Of a stretch of DNA of 64,000 nt, positions 36,125-45,107 are shown piece after piece. The notes under the pieces are model-generated. The model made no database searches. It saw only the letters and a program-made list of their open reading frames with translations, and was not told the origin of the DNA. Made by a program: the position numbers and the translations under genes. The first letter of the stretch is position 1; each line of letters begins with the position of its first letter. The DNA is from CAYSRM01 sp964475205 (lineage in GTDB: Bacteria > Verrucomicrobiota > Kiritimatiellia > UBA8416 > CAYSRM01): NCBI GenBank assembly GCA_964475205.1, contig CAYYVQ010000007.1, forward strand, positions 1-64,000, read 5' to 3'.

Positions 36125-36526
36125 TCAATCCTTTTTATTCTTAATCACTTTTTCGATTTCCTTTATCAACCTTCCGGGCGGAATCGGTTTATCCAAAATT
36201 CCATCGACCGGAAGCCAGGTGTCATCCGGCTTAAGCCCTTCTGGAAGATGCAGCGCTCTTTCTATGCCGGTAACCAGGAGAACCTTCATGTGCTTCAATT
36301 CCCGGGATTCCGGTATCTTCCTGGCAACCTCAAATCCTTCTGTGTCTGTAGCCATCATCACGTCGAGAATCATGAGATCAGGCAGAATTTTCTTTGCCAG
36401 TTCCAGCCCGGATTTTCCATCGTGCGCAACATGAACTTCATAACCAAACGACTCCAGCAGATCTATGTTCGACTGGGCAAAATCAACATCATCATCCACA
36501 ATGAGAATCATGGGGTCGTTTCTCAT
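36125..36526 (-). CDS. Single-domain response regulator, hydrogenase-operon copy 1
   Basis: 133 residues forming one receiver domain: acidic pocket VDDDVD, phospho-acceptor D55 in LDVMMATDTEGFEV, switch region VLLVTGIERALHLP, and Lys in GILDKPIPP. There is no DNA-binding or enzymatic output. The start overlaps the hydC stop (ATGA). The histidine kinase that opens the same operon is the obvious phosphodonor. The final residues are strongly basic (KVIKNKKD). Confidence 0.86.
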   Translation of the reverse strand: MRNDPMILIVDDDVDFAQSNIDLLESFGYEVHVAHDGKSGLELAKKILPDLMILDVMMATDTEGFEVARKIPESRELKHMKVLLVTGIERALHLPEGLKPDDTWLPVDGILDKPIPPGRLIKEIEKVIKNKKD

Positions 36527-37026
36527 TTTATCACGCTATCAGGATTGAATCCATATTTTTGAAGGATGGGAAGCACCTGGTCAGGCGTAACATTCCCGTG
36601 GACTTCATCATTAACAACAACTACAGGAGCAAGAGCGCATGCTCCCAGGCACCGAGCGCTTTCGAAAGAAAACTTTCCATCCGGGGTAGTCTTTCCTTCC
36701 TCAACCCCGAGAAGTTCACGCACCCGATCGCGGACCTTGTCGGCGCCTCTGACAAAACATGCAGTTCCCATGCATATCGTTACCCGGATTTGCCCTTTAG
36801 GCTCAAAACTGAAGAAATGATAAAACGATGCCACCCCGGTAACCCTGGCCGAGGGAATATTCATGAGTGTGGAAACCTGGTCCATATGTTCCTTCGACAA
36901 GTACCCGGCTTCGTTCTGAACCTTCTGAAGCACCGGTATCAAATAACTTTCGCTATGATTTTTTTCCCGGCAGTCTTGAATGTACTCCACAATTTCCGGT
37001 GAAAGTTCTTTTTTTGTTTCTTTCAT
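36523..37026 (-). CDS. hydC: [FeFe]-hydrogenase subunit HydC (NuoE-like, thioredoxin-fold [2Fe-2S])
   Basis: 167 residues of the NuoE/HndA family. An N-terminal helical part (SYLIPVLQKVQNEAGYLSKEHM) is followed by a thioredoxin-like domain that binds a [2Fe-2S] cluster through ICMGTACFVRGA (two Cys, x4 apart) and ARCLGACALAPVV (two Cys, x3 apart). It passes electrons between NADH-reducing HydB and catalytic HydA. The start overlaps the hydA stop and its stop overlaps the next start, each by four bases. Unusually, the order is B-A-C; many bifurcating hydrogenase operons run C-B-A. Confidence 0.93.
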   Translation of the reverse strand: MKETKKELSPEIVEYIQDCREKNHSESYLIPVLQKVQNEAGYLSKEHMDQVSTLMNIPSARVTGVASFYHFFSFEPKGQIRVTICMGTACFVRGADKVRDRVRELLGVEEGKTTPDGKFSFESARCLGACALAPVVVVNDEVHGNVTPDQVLPILQKYGFNPDSVIK

Positions 37027-38780
37027 CTTATACCTCGCAATGTGCTGGCAGTGTACTCTGTATGCAAGAGTTCGTGCGACTTCTCTCCGTTCGGTTTTCC
37101 GAGAAATTCATCATAGAGAAGGGCTATTTCCGGGTTCTTATGCGATTTTCTCAATTCCTGGCCTGCGTCTATTGAATACAGGGCTTTTGCCCTCAATTTC
37201 GTGAGCTCAGGATCGAGCACATACGTTCCCTGCGGAGGATAGGGTTGTCCGCCCCCGCCTACGCAACCGCCTGAACATGCCATTATTTCTATCAGGTGAA
37301 ATTGCTCCTCGCCCTTTATTACTTTTTCAAGAACACTCTTGGCATTACTCAAACCATTGGCAACCGCCACCTTTACCTTTGTGCCCTTAACATCAATAGT
37401 TGCGGAGCGTACTCCTTCAACTCCCCTGACCTGGACAAAATTCAAGTCCGGGCAATCCTCTCCGGTTACAGTCTCATATGCTGTGCGCAAAGCAGCTTCC
37501 ATTACTCCGCCTGTTGCGCCGAATATGACCGCAGCGCCGGACGATACTCCCATGGGGGTATCAAACCCGCCGTCCGGAAGATGGGCGAAATCAACTCCAA
37601 GCGACTTGGTCATCCATATAAGCTCTCTTGTTGTCAGTACAGCGTCCGTGTACGGCTTGCCCCATGGCGTTTCATGTTCCTTGCGCGCAGCTTCATATTT
37701 TTTGGCCGTGCATGGCATCACCGCCACTATGTATATCTTTTCCGGATCCAGACCGGTCTTTTCAGCATAATATGTTTTTACCAGCGTAGATAACATGCTC
37801 ATCGGCGACTTGCAGGTTGAGGCGTTTGGTATCAATTCAGGATAGAACTTCTCGAGAAACGCAATCCAGCCCGGAGAGCAAGATGTGATCATTGGCAGGC
37901 CTTCCCCTCGCTCAAGGCGTCCGAGAAACTCCACAGACTCTTCCATTATTGTCAGGTCCGCTCCAAAGTTAGTGTCAAAAACCTTGTCAAAACCCATAAG
38001 CCGCAGCGCGGTCACCATCTTTCCGGTAGTCGGTGTGCCGGGCGCAAAGCCGAAACCCTCTCCGATTGCAGCTCGTATAGAAGGCGCGGTCTGCACAACA
38101 ACATGCATGTCCGGGTTGGACAGTGCATCAAGAACTTCTTCGGTGCAGTTGTTCTCGATTAAAGCAGCGGTCGGACAGACGTTGACACACTGGCCGCAAT
38201 GAATGCAGACAGAATCAACCATATCCGCCTCATGAGCCGGGGCAACCCTGTTTTCAAATCCCCTTCGCTGCTGTCCCAGGTTGCTTACCCCCTGAACCTC
38301 CTCGCATACCCGTATGCACCTTCCGCAGAGTATACATTTCTCAGGATCCCTTATTACCGCAGGCGAAGAAGAATCGCGTTCAATGCGTTTGCGCTCCCCT
38401 TCAAAAAGTCTTTCTCTTACTCCAAGGCTGTAAGCAAGATTCTGCAACTCGCAGTTTCCGTCTCTCTCGCATGTCTGGCAGTCTTTTGGGTGATTGTCCA
38501 GAATCAGCTCCACGATATCGCGTCGCAGTTTTCTCAGCTTAGGTGAAGATGTTCTTACTTTCATCCCCTCCGAAACAGGGTACGAACAGGAAGCTACGGG
38601 CTTCTTCGCCCCCTCTACCTCGACAATACATATTCGACACGCCCCAAGGATGCTCAGTTGGGGATGATAGCACAGCCTGGGTATCTTTATTCCAAGCTGG
38701 TCCGCCGCCTGCATGATAGTCATGCCTTTCCGGGCTTCTGTCGCCACTCCATCAATAATCAGATTAATTTTCTCATCCAT
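37023..38780 (-). CDS. hydA: [FeFe]-hydrogenase catalytic subunit HydA (group A, multi-cluster)
   Basis: 585 residues. The N-terminal [2Fe-2S] domain has C37, C48, C51 and C65. A His-Cys3 [4Fe-4S] site has H97, C101, C104 and C110. Two ferredoxin-type clusters have C149/C152/C155/C159 and C192/C195/C198/C202. The H-cluster domain carries TSCSPGW (about 299-305), MPCTAKK and MACSGGCVGGGGQP. It evolves or consumes H2 in the cytoplasm and, with HydB and HydC, should form the NAD- and ferredoxin-linked bifurcating complex. The first H-cluster motif has Ser where most characterised enzymes have a second Cys (TSCCPGW). Maturation genes hydE, hydF and hydG are not in the window. Confidence 0.95.
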   Translation of the reverse strand: MDEKINLIIDGVATEARKGMTIMQAADQLGIKIPRLCYHPQLSILGACRICIVEVEGAKKPVASCSYPVSEGMKVRTSSPKLRKLRRDIVELILDNHPKDCQTCERDGNCELQNLAYSLGVRERLFEGERKRIERDSSSPAVIRDPEKCILCGRCIRVCEEVQGVSNLGQQRRGFENRVAPAHEADMVDSVCIHCGQCVNVCPTAALIENNCTEEVLDALSNPDMHVVVQTAPSIRAAIGEGFGFAPGTPTTGKMVTALRLMGFDKVFDTNFGADLTIMEESVEFLGRLERGEGLPMITSCSPGWIAFLEKFYPELIPNASTCKSPMSMLSTLVKTYYAEKTGLDPEKIYIVAVMPCTAKKYEAARKEHETPWGKPYTDAVLTTRELIWMTKSLGVDFAHLPDGGFDTPMGVSSGAAVIFGATGGVMEAALRTAYETVTGEDCPDLNFVQVRGVEGVRSATIDVKGTKVKVAVANGLSNAKSVLEKVIKGEEQFHLIEIMACSGGCVGGGGQPYPPQGTYVLDPELTKLRAKALYSIDAGQELRKSHKNPEIALLYDEFLGKPNGEKSHELLHTEYTASTLRGIR

Positions 38781-38784
38781 ATCT

Positions 38785-40944
38785 CTATTTCCTCAGTACA
38801 GCTTCAAACTTGCACGCTTCATAACAATTGCCGCACCTTATGCAAACAGTCTGGTCTATTGAATGCGGCTTCTTTTTCTCTCCGGAAATGCACTCCACCG
38901 GACAAACCCTTGCGCAGGCTGTGCAACCCACGCATTTCTCCGGATCAATTTCAAAACTGAGCAATTCCTTGCAAGCTCCCGCGGGACATCTTTTTTCCCT
39001 TATATGTGCCTCGTATTCATCGCGAAAATGTCTTATAGTGCTAAGTACGGGGTTTGGAGCGGCCTGGCCCAATCCGCACAGCGAACTCTGGCTCACGGTG
39101 TTCGCAAGCCTTTCGAGTTTCTCTATATCTCCTTCTTCGCCTTCTCCTGTGGTTATCCTTGTAAGAATTTCAAGCATTCTCTTGGTTCCTTCGCGGCAAG
39201 GCGTACATTTTCCGCAGGATTCATCCTGAGTAAATTCGAGAAAATATCTCGCGACATTTACCATGCAGCTGGTTTCATCCATCACGATCATCCCCCCGCT
39301 GCCCATGATGCTTCCAGCCTTTGCCAGCGTGGCATATTCAATCGGCGTATCCAGCGCAGACGCAGGAAGACAACCGCCGGCCGGCCCGCCAGTCTGGACT
39401 GCCTTGAACTTCTTTTCTCCCTTTACACCGCCTCCAACGCCGTAAACAACTTCCCTTATAGTTGACCCCATCGGCACTTCGATTAGGCCAGTATTAACAA
39501 CGTCGCCGGCCAGGGCAAAAACCTTGGTTCCCCTGCTGTCTTCGGTCCCGATGGCTTTGAACCATTCCGGACCGTCTAGAATTATTACAGGAATGTTTGC
39601 CAGCGTTTCAACGTTGTTGATAACCGTCGGTTTGCCCCAAAGCCCTGACACTGAAGGATAAGGCGGGCGCGGCCGGGGCATTCCGCGGTTGCCCTCTATG
39701 GAAGCAATTAATGCAGTCTCTTCGCCGCACACGAATGCGCCTGCTCCCAAACGCACTTCTATATCAAAATCCCATGAACTTCCCAGTATGTTATTGCCAA
39801 GAAGACCCGCTCTTCTTGCGTCGTCAAGCGCTTTTTCCAAACGCTTTATCGCAAGGGGATATTCCGCCCGTATATAAACAAAGCCTTTAGTAGCGCCAAC
39901 AGCATAGGCGCCGATCATCATTCCTTCAACGATAGTATGCGGATCGCCTTCAATGGTGCTCCTGTCCATAAATGCGCCCGGATCGCCTTCGTCCGCATTG
40001 CAGATAATGAACTTTTCATCAGCTTCCTGGGCTGCGCCTATCTGCCACTTTGTCGCAACAGGAAAACCGCCGCCACCCCTTCCCCTGAGGCCGGCTTCTT
40101 CAACGGCTTTAATCACGTCCTGTGATGACATTTCGTCCAGAACCGCGCATATCGCCTCGTATCCCCGCACGGCAAGATACTCGTCAAGGCTCTCTGGATC
40201 AATAACCCCGCAGTTGCGCAATGTCAGCCTCAACTGTTTTCCGAAAAAACCAATGTCGCCGAACAGTGGAAAAAACCTGTTGGCTATTTTGTCATCTTCC
40301 CATAATAGATCATCCAGTAAACGGCCGTTCTGCAAGTGTTCTGAAACCAGCCGCTCAATGTTATCTCCACTCATATTGCGATAGCAGACATTATCCGGAT
40401 AAACAAACGCAAACGGCCCGTGTTCGCACATCCCGCTGCAAGCCGAGGACGTCACGAGAACCTCCTTGTCGAGACCATGCTCTTTAAGCGCCCCATGCAG
40501 TTGCTCCTGTGCTTTCCCGCTTTTGCCGACAGGACAGGTTGTTCCGCACAGGCTTACAACCTTCTTCACATCGGAAGATGCCGATGCTCCCCGCAGAGTG
40601 CACTCTCCAAGCGCCTGCCCTTCTTTTATGTGAGATCTAAAAATACGCTCGGCTTTTTCCTTGTCCACCTTTACGTATTTTGCCGGTATCTCTCCCCGCC
40701 TTATAACAAGCACCACCGGCTCCATATCACAGCGTCCTGAACAGCCTACGCGGTCAAGCGTCACATCCATCTCCTGCTCGCCGGCAATCAATTCCCGAAA
40801 CGTGGCATAGACACTTTCGGCTCCGGCCGCATTTTCACAGGTGGCGGAACCGACCGTTATCCGTGTGCCTGCCTTGAATTTTTTTTCAAACAGCCGCTGA
40901 ACGGCCTTTTTTCGTATATCAGTTATCTGTTGCAGAGTTGTCAT
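38785..40944 (-). CDS. hydB: [FeFe]-hydrogenase NADH/FMN subunit HydB (NuoF-like) with doubled N-terminal thioredoxin-fold domain
   Basis: 719 residues, about 100 longer than typical HydB. Two thioredoxin-like ferredoxin domains stand in tandem: the first (about 25-105) has only C36, C68 and C72, and the second (about 125-205) has the full set C133, C137, C169 and C173. The NuoF core follows, with GLRGRGGGGFPVATKW (FMN/NADH), ICNADEGDPGAFMDR, VCGEETAL, an SLBB-like segment and the N3-type cluster CGKCTPCREG. Two C-terminal [4Fe-4S] motifs complete it (CVGCTACARVCPVECI and CIRCGNCYEACKF). It oxidises or reduces NAD(H) and splits electrons. It follows the kinase gene with a 4-base overlap and precedes hydA by four bases. 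Confidence 0.94.
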   Translation of the reverse strand: MTTLQQITDIRKKAVQRLFEKKFKAGTRITVGSATCENAAGAESVYATFRELIAGEQEMDVTLDRVGCSGRCDMEPVVLVIRRGEIPAKYVKVDKEKAERIFRSHIKEGQALGECTLRGASASSDVKKVVSLCGTTCPVGKSGKAQEQLHGALKEHGLDKEVLVTSSACSGMCEHGPFAFVYPDNVCYRNMSGDNIERLVSEHLQNGRLLDDLLWEDDKIANRFFPLFGDIGFFGKQLRLTLRNCGVIDPESLDEYLAVRGYEAICAVLDEMSSQDVIKAVEEAGLRGRGGGGFPVATKWQIGAAQEADEKFIICNADEGDPGAFMDRSTIEGDPHTIVEGMMIGAYAVGATKGFVYIRAEYPLAIKRLEKALDDARRAGLLGNNILGSSWDFDIEVRLGAGAFVCGEETALIASIEGNRGMPRPRPPYPSVSGLWGKPTVINNVETLANIPVIILDGPEWFKAIGTEDSRGTKVFALAGDVVNTGLIEVPMGSTIREVVYGVGGGVKGEKKFKAVQTGGPAGGCLPASALDTPIEYATLAKAGSIMGSGGMIVMDETSCMVNVARYFLEFTQDESCGKCTPCREGTKRMLEILTRITTGEGEEGDIEKLERLANTVSQSSLCGLGQAAPNPVLSTIRHFRDEYEAHIREKRCPAGACKELLSFEIDPEKCVGCTACARVCPVECISGEKKKPHSIDQTVCIRCGNCYEACKFEAVLRK

Positions 40945-42869
40945 GCGTCTTCTTTCCCTTTCTGATCCTTATACAGTGGAAGCGTAAAAATAAACTCGGT
41001 CCATTCGCCTGGTTCAGATTCGGCGCGAATAGCTCCTCCATGAGCCTCAACTATATTGCGGGTAATAAACAGCCCCAATCCCGTCCCCTTTTGTTTCTTT
41101 GCAGTTTCTGATTCCTCCAGCCTGCTGAACTTCTTGAATAGTTCGCCCATGCGTTCAGGCGGTATTCCTTCGCCGTCATTCCTCACCCTGAACTCAACAT
41201 GGTTATTGGAGGGCTTCGATACAATTCGAATCATGCCCCCCTCCCTGCCATATTTATAAGCGTTGCTGATCAGGTTTTCAAACACCTCTCTGACCATATT
41301 CTTGTCGGCAAATACTGCCGTGTCTTTTCCTGTTTCATCGGTTACCCTCATGCCCTTGCCTGTCAGTTCCGCCTCCATTGACTCCAGTATTGGCACAACA
41401 ATTTCTTCATCCACATCTACGCGGCTTTTTACAGGTTCAAGTTCAGAGTTTTCAATTCTGGAAAGGTTCAGATAATGCCTGACCATTTCCACAAGCCTGG
41501 TACTGTTGAAATCTATTGCCCGAACAGCTTTCAGTTGTTTTTCATTCAACTGCCCCAGTTTCTGCTCACGCAGCAGGTACACGTAATTCATAACTGTAGC
41601 CACCGGGCTTTTCAGTTCGTGTGACACGAAGCCAAGCATTTCCATGTAGCTTCTGTTCAACGCAGTAAGTTTTTCTTCGCGTTCGGCAAGTTTATCTGTC
41701 ATCTGATTAAACGCCTGAATCAGAGCAGCAGTTTCGTGGCAGGCGTGCTCCGTTGTCACGGGAGGGGGCTTGGCCCCTTTACTCATGCTGTTTGAAGCTG
41801 CCACAAGCCTGTGTATTGGCTGTGCTAAACGCCCTGCGAGCACAAACGCCACCACCAGCGCGACAATGAGCACAAAAAGGGATAGAAACACGTATACTAC
41901 CGCAATCTTATGGGCCGCATTGTCAAAGGGTTTCTTAAGAATACCCACATAAAGCATTCCTATTATCTCTCCGAATCCGTCGCGGATAGGCTCGTATGCG
42001 GTAATATACCAATCATCAACTACAAAAGCATCCCCTATCCATGGCCTGCCGTTATCCAGAACCCTGTCGGCGACTTCTTTGGAAACTCTTGTGCCCAGCG
42101 CCCTGTTTCCATTCTCCCTTCGCACAGTAGTCGCAATGCGGCTGTCATGCAGAAAAATCGTTGCAGTACCGAGAGGAGCGCCGTTATATTTCTCGTTTTT
42201 ATAGACTGAATCATGTATCTGGTCTATCAAGGAATGGTTCCTGTTCACAAGCCTGCCGCCGTAAACGACTCCGACAATTCTGTTCCCTTGCAGGACAGGC
42301 ACGGCAGCTTCCATGACCATCCCCCTGGTTTCCACTTCCCTGACTGTCTTTCTGGCGCGCGGTGTATTCTCCAATTCAAGAAAGGCCTGTTCCTGGAGTC
42401 CGGCTGCTTCACGTTCAAGCTGTTTTCCCGGAAGAAGAGCTGCGCAACTGTAAGGCTCCCCTTTCACCGCCCTGGCTACAGCAGGGGCGGAGGTCCTGTA
42501 ATCGCCCATTGCATAAGGTGGCATTACTCGAAGCATCACCTGGCCTTCAGGAGACAGTAAATCAAAATAATCCATATCGAAATCCATGCTGATCTGCCGA
42601 AGCTGTTGCTTCATATCGGAGTCTTGCCACTGCTCTTCAGCGCAAGCAGATCCTACCACTCTCATCTTCGCTGTCATGCGCATGATGGTTTCCAGCTCAT
42701 CAAGCTGTTTCCTGAATACAGACCATGCGCTCGACAGGTCCAGGTTCACTCTTTTCTGGGCCTCGTCCAGAGCCCGGCCATGGATAATTTTCACGCCAAC
42801 AAAAGCGGACAACACACTGAAAATTATCACCACCAGGGCAAATCCTTTAAATAGCTTCAGCTTAAGCAT
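40941..42869 (-). CDS. Cache-domain sensor histidine kinase
   Basis: 642 residues from the ATG, with AGGAG 11 bases upstream; a TTG three codons earlier lies too close to that site. A membrane helix (about 5-25) is followed by a long periplasmic Cache-type sensor (about 30-290), with DWYITAYEPIRDGFGEIIGMLYVGI at its end. A second helix (about 293-320), a HAMP domain and a coiled coil follow, then HisKA with SHELKSPVATVM and a complete HATPase (NLISNAYKYG, RNDGEGIP, KGTGLGLFI). It is the first gene of the hydrogenase operon. It probably senses a small extracytoplasmic ligand and phosphorylates the two receivers encoded downstream. Confidence 0.9.
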   Translation of the reverse strand: MLKLKLFKGFALVVIIFSVLSAFVGVKIIHGRALDEAQKRVNLDLSSAWSVFRKQLDELETIMRMTAKMRVVGSACAEEQWQDSDMKQQLRQISMDFDMDYFDLLSPEGQVMLRVMPPYAMGDYRTSAPAVARAVKGEPYSCAALLPGKQLEREAAGLQEQAFLELENTPRARKTVREVETRGMVMEAAVPVLQGNRIVGVVYGGRLVNRNHSLIDQIHDSVYKNEKYNGAPLGTATIFLHDSRIATTVRRENGNRALGTRVSKEVADRVLDNGRPWIGDAFVVDDWYITAYEPIRDGFGEIIGMLYVGILKKPFDNAAHKIAVVYVFLSLFVLIVALVVAFVLAGRLAQPIHRLVAASNSMSKGAKPPPVTTEHACHETAALIQAFNQMTDKLAEREEKLTALNRSYMEMLGFVSHELKSPVATVMNYVYLLREQKLGQLNEKQLKAVRAIDFNSTRLVEMVRHYLNLSRIENSELEPVKSRVDVDEEIVVPILESMEAELTGKGMRVTDETGKDTAVFADKNMVREVFENLISNAYKYGREGGMIRIVSKPSNNHVEFRVRNDGEGIPPERMGELFKKFSRLEESETAKKQKGTGLGLFITRNIVEAHGGAIRAESEPGEWTEFIFTLPLYKDQKGKEDA

Positions 42870-42899
42870 TTTACGCAATTCTCCTAAATTATTCAGGAT

Positions 42900-42929
42900 A
42901 GATTAAGATTCTTTGGATGCCGCCGTCAA
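42900..42929 (-). promoter_or_regulatory. Possible promoter of the hydrogenase-signalling operon
   Basis: On the minus strand TTGACG (42929-42924) is followed after 18 bases by TAATCT (42905-42900). The -35 matches five of six consensus bases; the -10 is weak. The site lies about 30 bases before the kinase ATG, where the operon promoter is expected. Confidence 0.35.
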
Positions 42930-43108
42930 GCACTAATCGTTAAAATTTTCACGCTTTCGCGTAGATCCCGAAGCGACACCTTGCAAAACCTATCCTTGCG
43001 CCTTGAATCACGATAATGCAATATGCAGCTTACGAAAAGCAGTGGTTTATAACTTATTCTGCAAGGTAAACAAATCAGATATAGATATCTTATTCGGAAC
43101 AAGCCATA

Positions 43109-44998
43109 ATGTCCAAAGCCCTTTTCATACGTACACGGGTTATTCAAATGGATATCCTCCCGGGACAACCGCAGCATAACGCTGTCCGGATTATCAGCAA
43201 TATTTCCAGGGCCAGGAAAGACGGGATACAGCTTCTTGTTTTTCCCGAGATGTCGGTGCCAGGTTATTTTGTCGGAGACAACTGGGAACGCCCCGCTTTT
43301 CTGAATGAATGCTACAGATGCAATGAAGAGATAAGAAAAGCATCCAAAGGTCTAATCGTTGTTTTCGGTTCCCTGGGCATGGATCCTGATCGCAGAAATG
43401 AAGACGGACGGGTCCGCAAGTATAATGCTCTATATGTTGCGGAGAACGGAGAATTCCGCTCACCATCAACTCTGCCGTACAGTTTTGCTGTAAAGTCGCT
43501 TCTTCCTGACTATCGTGAGTTTGAAGAGACGAGGCATTTTTATGATCTTCGAAAACTTGCCATGGAAGAAAATCGAGCGCTGGAAGACCTGGTCGCACCT
43601 ATAGAAACCAGCCTGGCTTCACTGGGATGCATACTCTGCGAAGATGCATGGGATATAGATTATAACTTCTCGCCCCTTGAAATCCTGGCTCAGAAAAACG
43701 CAGACCTTTTCCTCAGCGTCAGCGCATCACCGTTTACCCTTCACAAAAGGCACAAGCGTACCCGCGTTTTTTGTGAACGAACAAAAAATCTAGGCAGACC
43801 CCTGATTTATGCAAACTGCACAGGCATCCAGAACAACGGCAAATGCGTGTTTACATTCGACGGCGATTCAGCAATATACGACGGACTCGGCAACTGTATA
43901 AAGACAGAAGAACCGTTCACCGAGACCGAAATAACCCATGAAATTCCGCTTGACCAATCCGCCTTCGGCCGCCCTTGCCGACCGGTCAGAGATAATACAG
44001 CAGATATCTACAGGGCAATTAACTTCGGCACCAGCAGATTTATGGATCAGTGCGGCCTGGACCGCATTGTAGTGGGAATATCAGGAGGCATCGATTCTGC
44101 CGTGGTAGCCGCTGTTTACGGAAAGATTCTGCCCCCTGACCGCCTCTTGCTTGCAAATATGCCAAGCTGCCACAATTCTTCCCGAACCAGGAACCTTGCT
44201 AAAAAACTTGCAGGGAATATAGGCTGCCTCTATACCGAAATCCCCATCGACAATAGCTGTAAACTTACGCAAAAACAAATGGACGGGCTTGTCTTAAAGA
44301 ACACAGAAGGAACATTCATCCACAAAATCAGCCTCAGCAGCCGGGTGATGGAAAACGTTCAGGCACGAGACCGATCTGCACGAATACTTGCGGCCCTTGC
44401 TGCCGCGTTTGGAGGAGCATTCACATGCAATGCAAACAAATCCGAAGCTACCGTCGGATACACAACCCTCTACGGCGACCTCGCCGGTTACTTCGCCAAC
44501 CTCGCAGATCTCTGGAAAGGCGAAGTATACGATCTGGCTCGCTATCTTAACGCCGAGGTCTACGGCAGCGCAGTTGTGCCTCCAGGTTCTATCGATTTGA
44601 TCCCTTCTGCGGAGCTCAGTTCATCCCAGGACGTTGACAGCAACCAGGGCGACCCGCTCTGCTATCCTTACCACGATTGCCTCTTTCGAAGCTGGATTGA
44701 ATGGTGGAACAGGACAACTCCCGAAGAAATACTGGAATGGTATGCCGACGGCATTCTCGAAGATAAAATCGGTTACACGGGGAAAGTAGAAGACCTCTTT
44801 CATGGAGTTGATGAATTTATAGAGGATCTTGAAAAATGGTGGAATGCTTACGAGGGTCTGGGATTGGCAAAGAGAATCCAGGCGCCCCCGGTGCTCGCAA
44901 TCAAGAAAAGGGCGTTCGGCTTCGACCTGCGAGAGTCACAGCTTCCTTCATTCTATTCCTCCCGCTACCGGGAACTCAAGAAAACTCTACATTCATAA
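43109..44998 (+). CDS. nadE: Glutamine-dependent NAD+ synthetase
   Basis: 629 residues. The N-terminal nitrilase-fold glutaminase domain (about 5-285) shows the catalytic Glu47 in VFPEMS, a YREFEETRHF segment and nucleophile Cys177 in CEDAWD. The C-terminal synthetase domain (about 290-629) has the PP-loop VGISGGIDSAVVA (about 322-334), NKSEATVGYTTLYGD and the closing PPVLAIKKRAFGFDLRESQLP. It makes NAD+ from nicotinate adenine dinucleotide with glutamine as the ammonia source. It is divergent from the hydrogenase operon, with 239 non-coding bases between them. Only a weak GGAA precedes the ATG. The 108 bases after the gene contain nothing I recognise. Confidence 0.95.
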   Translation: MSKALFIRTRVIQMDILPGQPQHNAVRIISNISRARKDGIQLLVFPEMSVPGYFVGDNWERPAFLNECYRCNEEIRKASKGLIVVFGSLGMDPDRRNEDGRVRKYNALYVAENGEFRSPSTLPYSFAVKSLLPDYREFEETRHFYDLRKLAMEENRALEDLVAPIETSLASLGCILCEDAWDIDYNFSPLEILAQKNADLFLSVSASPFTLHKRHKRTRVFCERTKNLGRPLIYANCTGIQNNGKCVFTFDGDSAIYDGLGNCIKTEEPFTETEITHEIPLDQSAFGRPCRPVRDNTADIYRAINFGTSRFMDQCGLDRIVVGISGGIDSAVVAAVYGKILPPDRLLLANMPSCHNSSRTRNLAKKLAGNIGCLYTEIPIDNSCKLTQKQMDGLVLKNTEGTFIHKISLSSRVMENVQARDRSARILAALAAAFGGAFTCNANKSEATVGYTTLYGDLAGYFANLADLWKGEVYDLARYLNAEVYGSAVVPPGSIDLIPSAELSSSQDVDSNQGDPLCYPYHDCLFRSWIEWWNRTTPEEILEWYADGILEDKIGYTGKVEDLFHGVDEFIEDLEKWWNAYEGLGLAKRIQAPPVLAIKKRAFGFDLRESQLPSFYSSRYRELKKTLHS

Positions 44999-45107
44999 GG
45001 ACTTACGCCGCTTGCTGCATTTTGAATGCCGGATATTGGGTGAGACACCATTTGAACGCAACAGAAGATTCGCAAGCAGCCGATTGATATCCGGGCAGGA
45101 TTTGAAA

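Noticed and set aside
42930..43108. Gap between the hydrogenase operon and nadE, examined for a structured RNA.
   Set aside because: Short complementary stretches are present but no stable long stem, and the 83-codon minus-strand frame there looks random.
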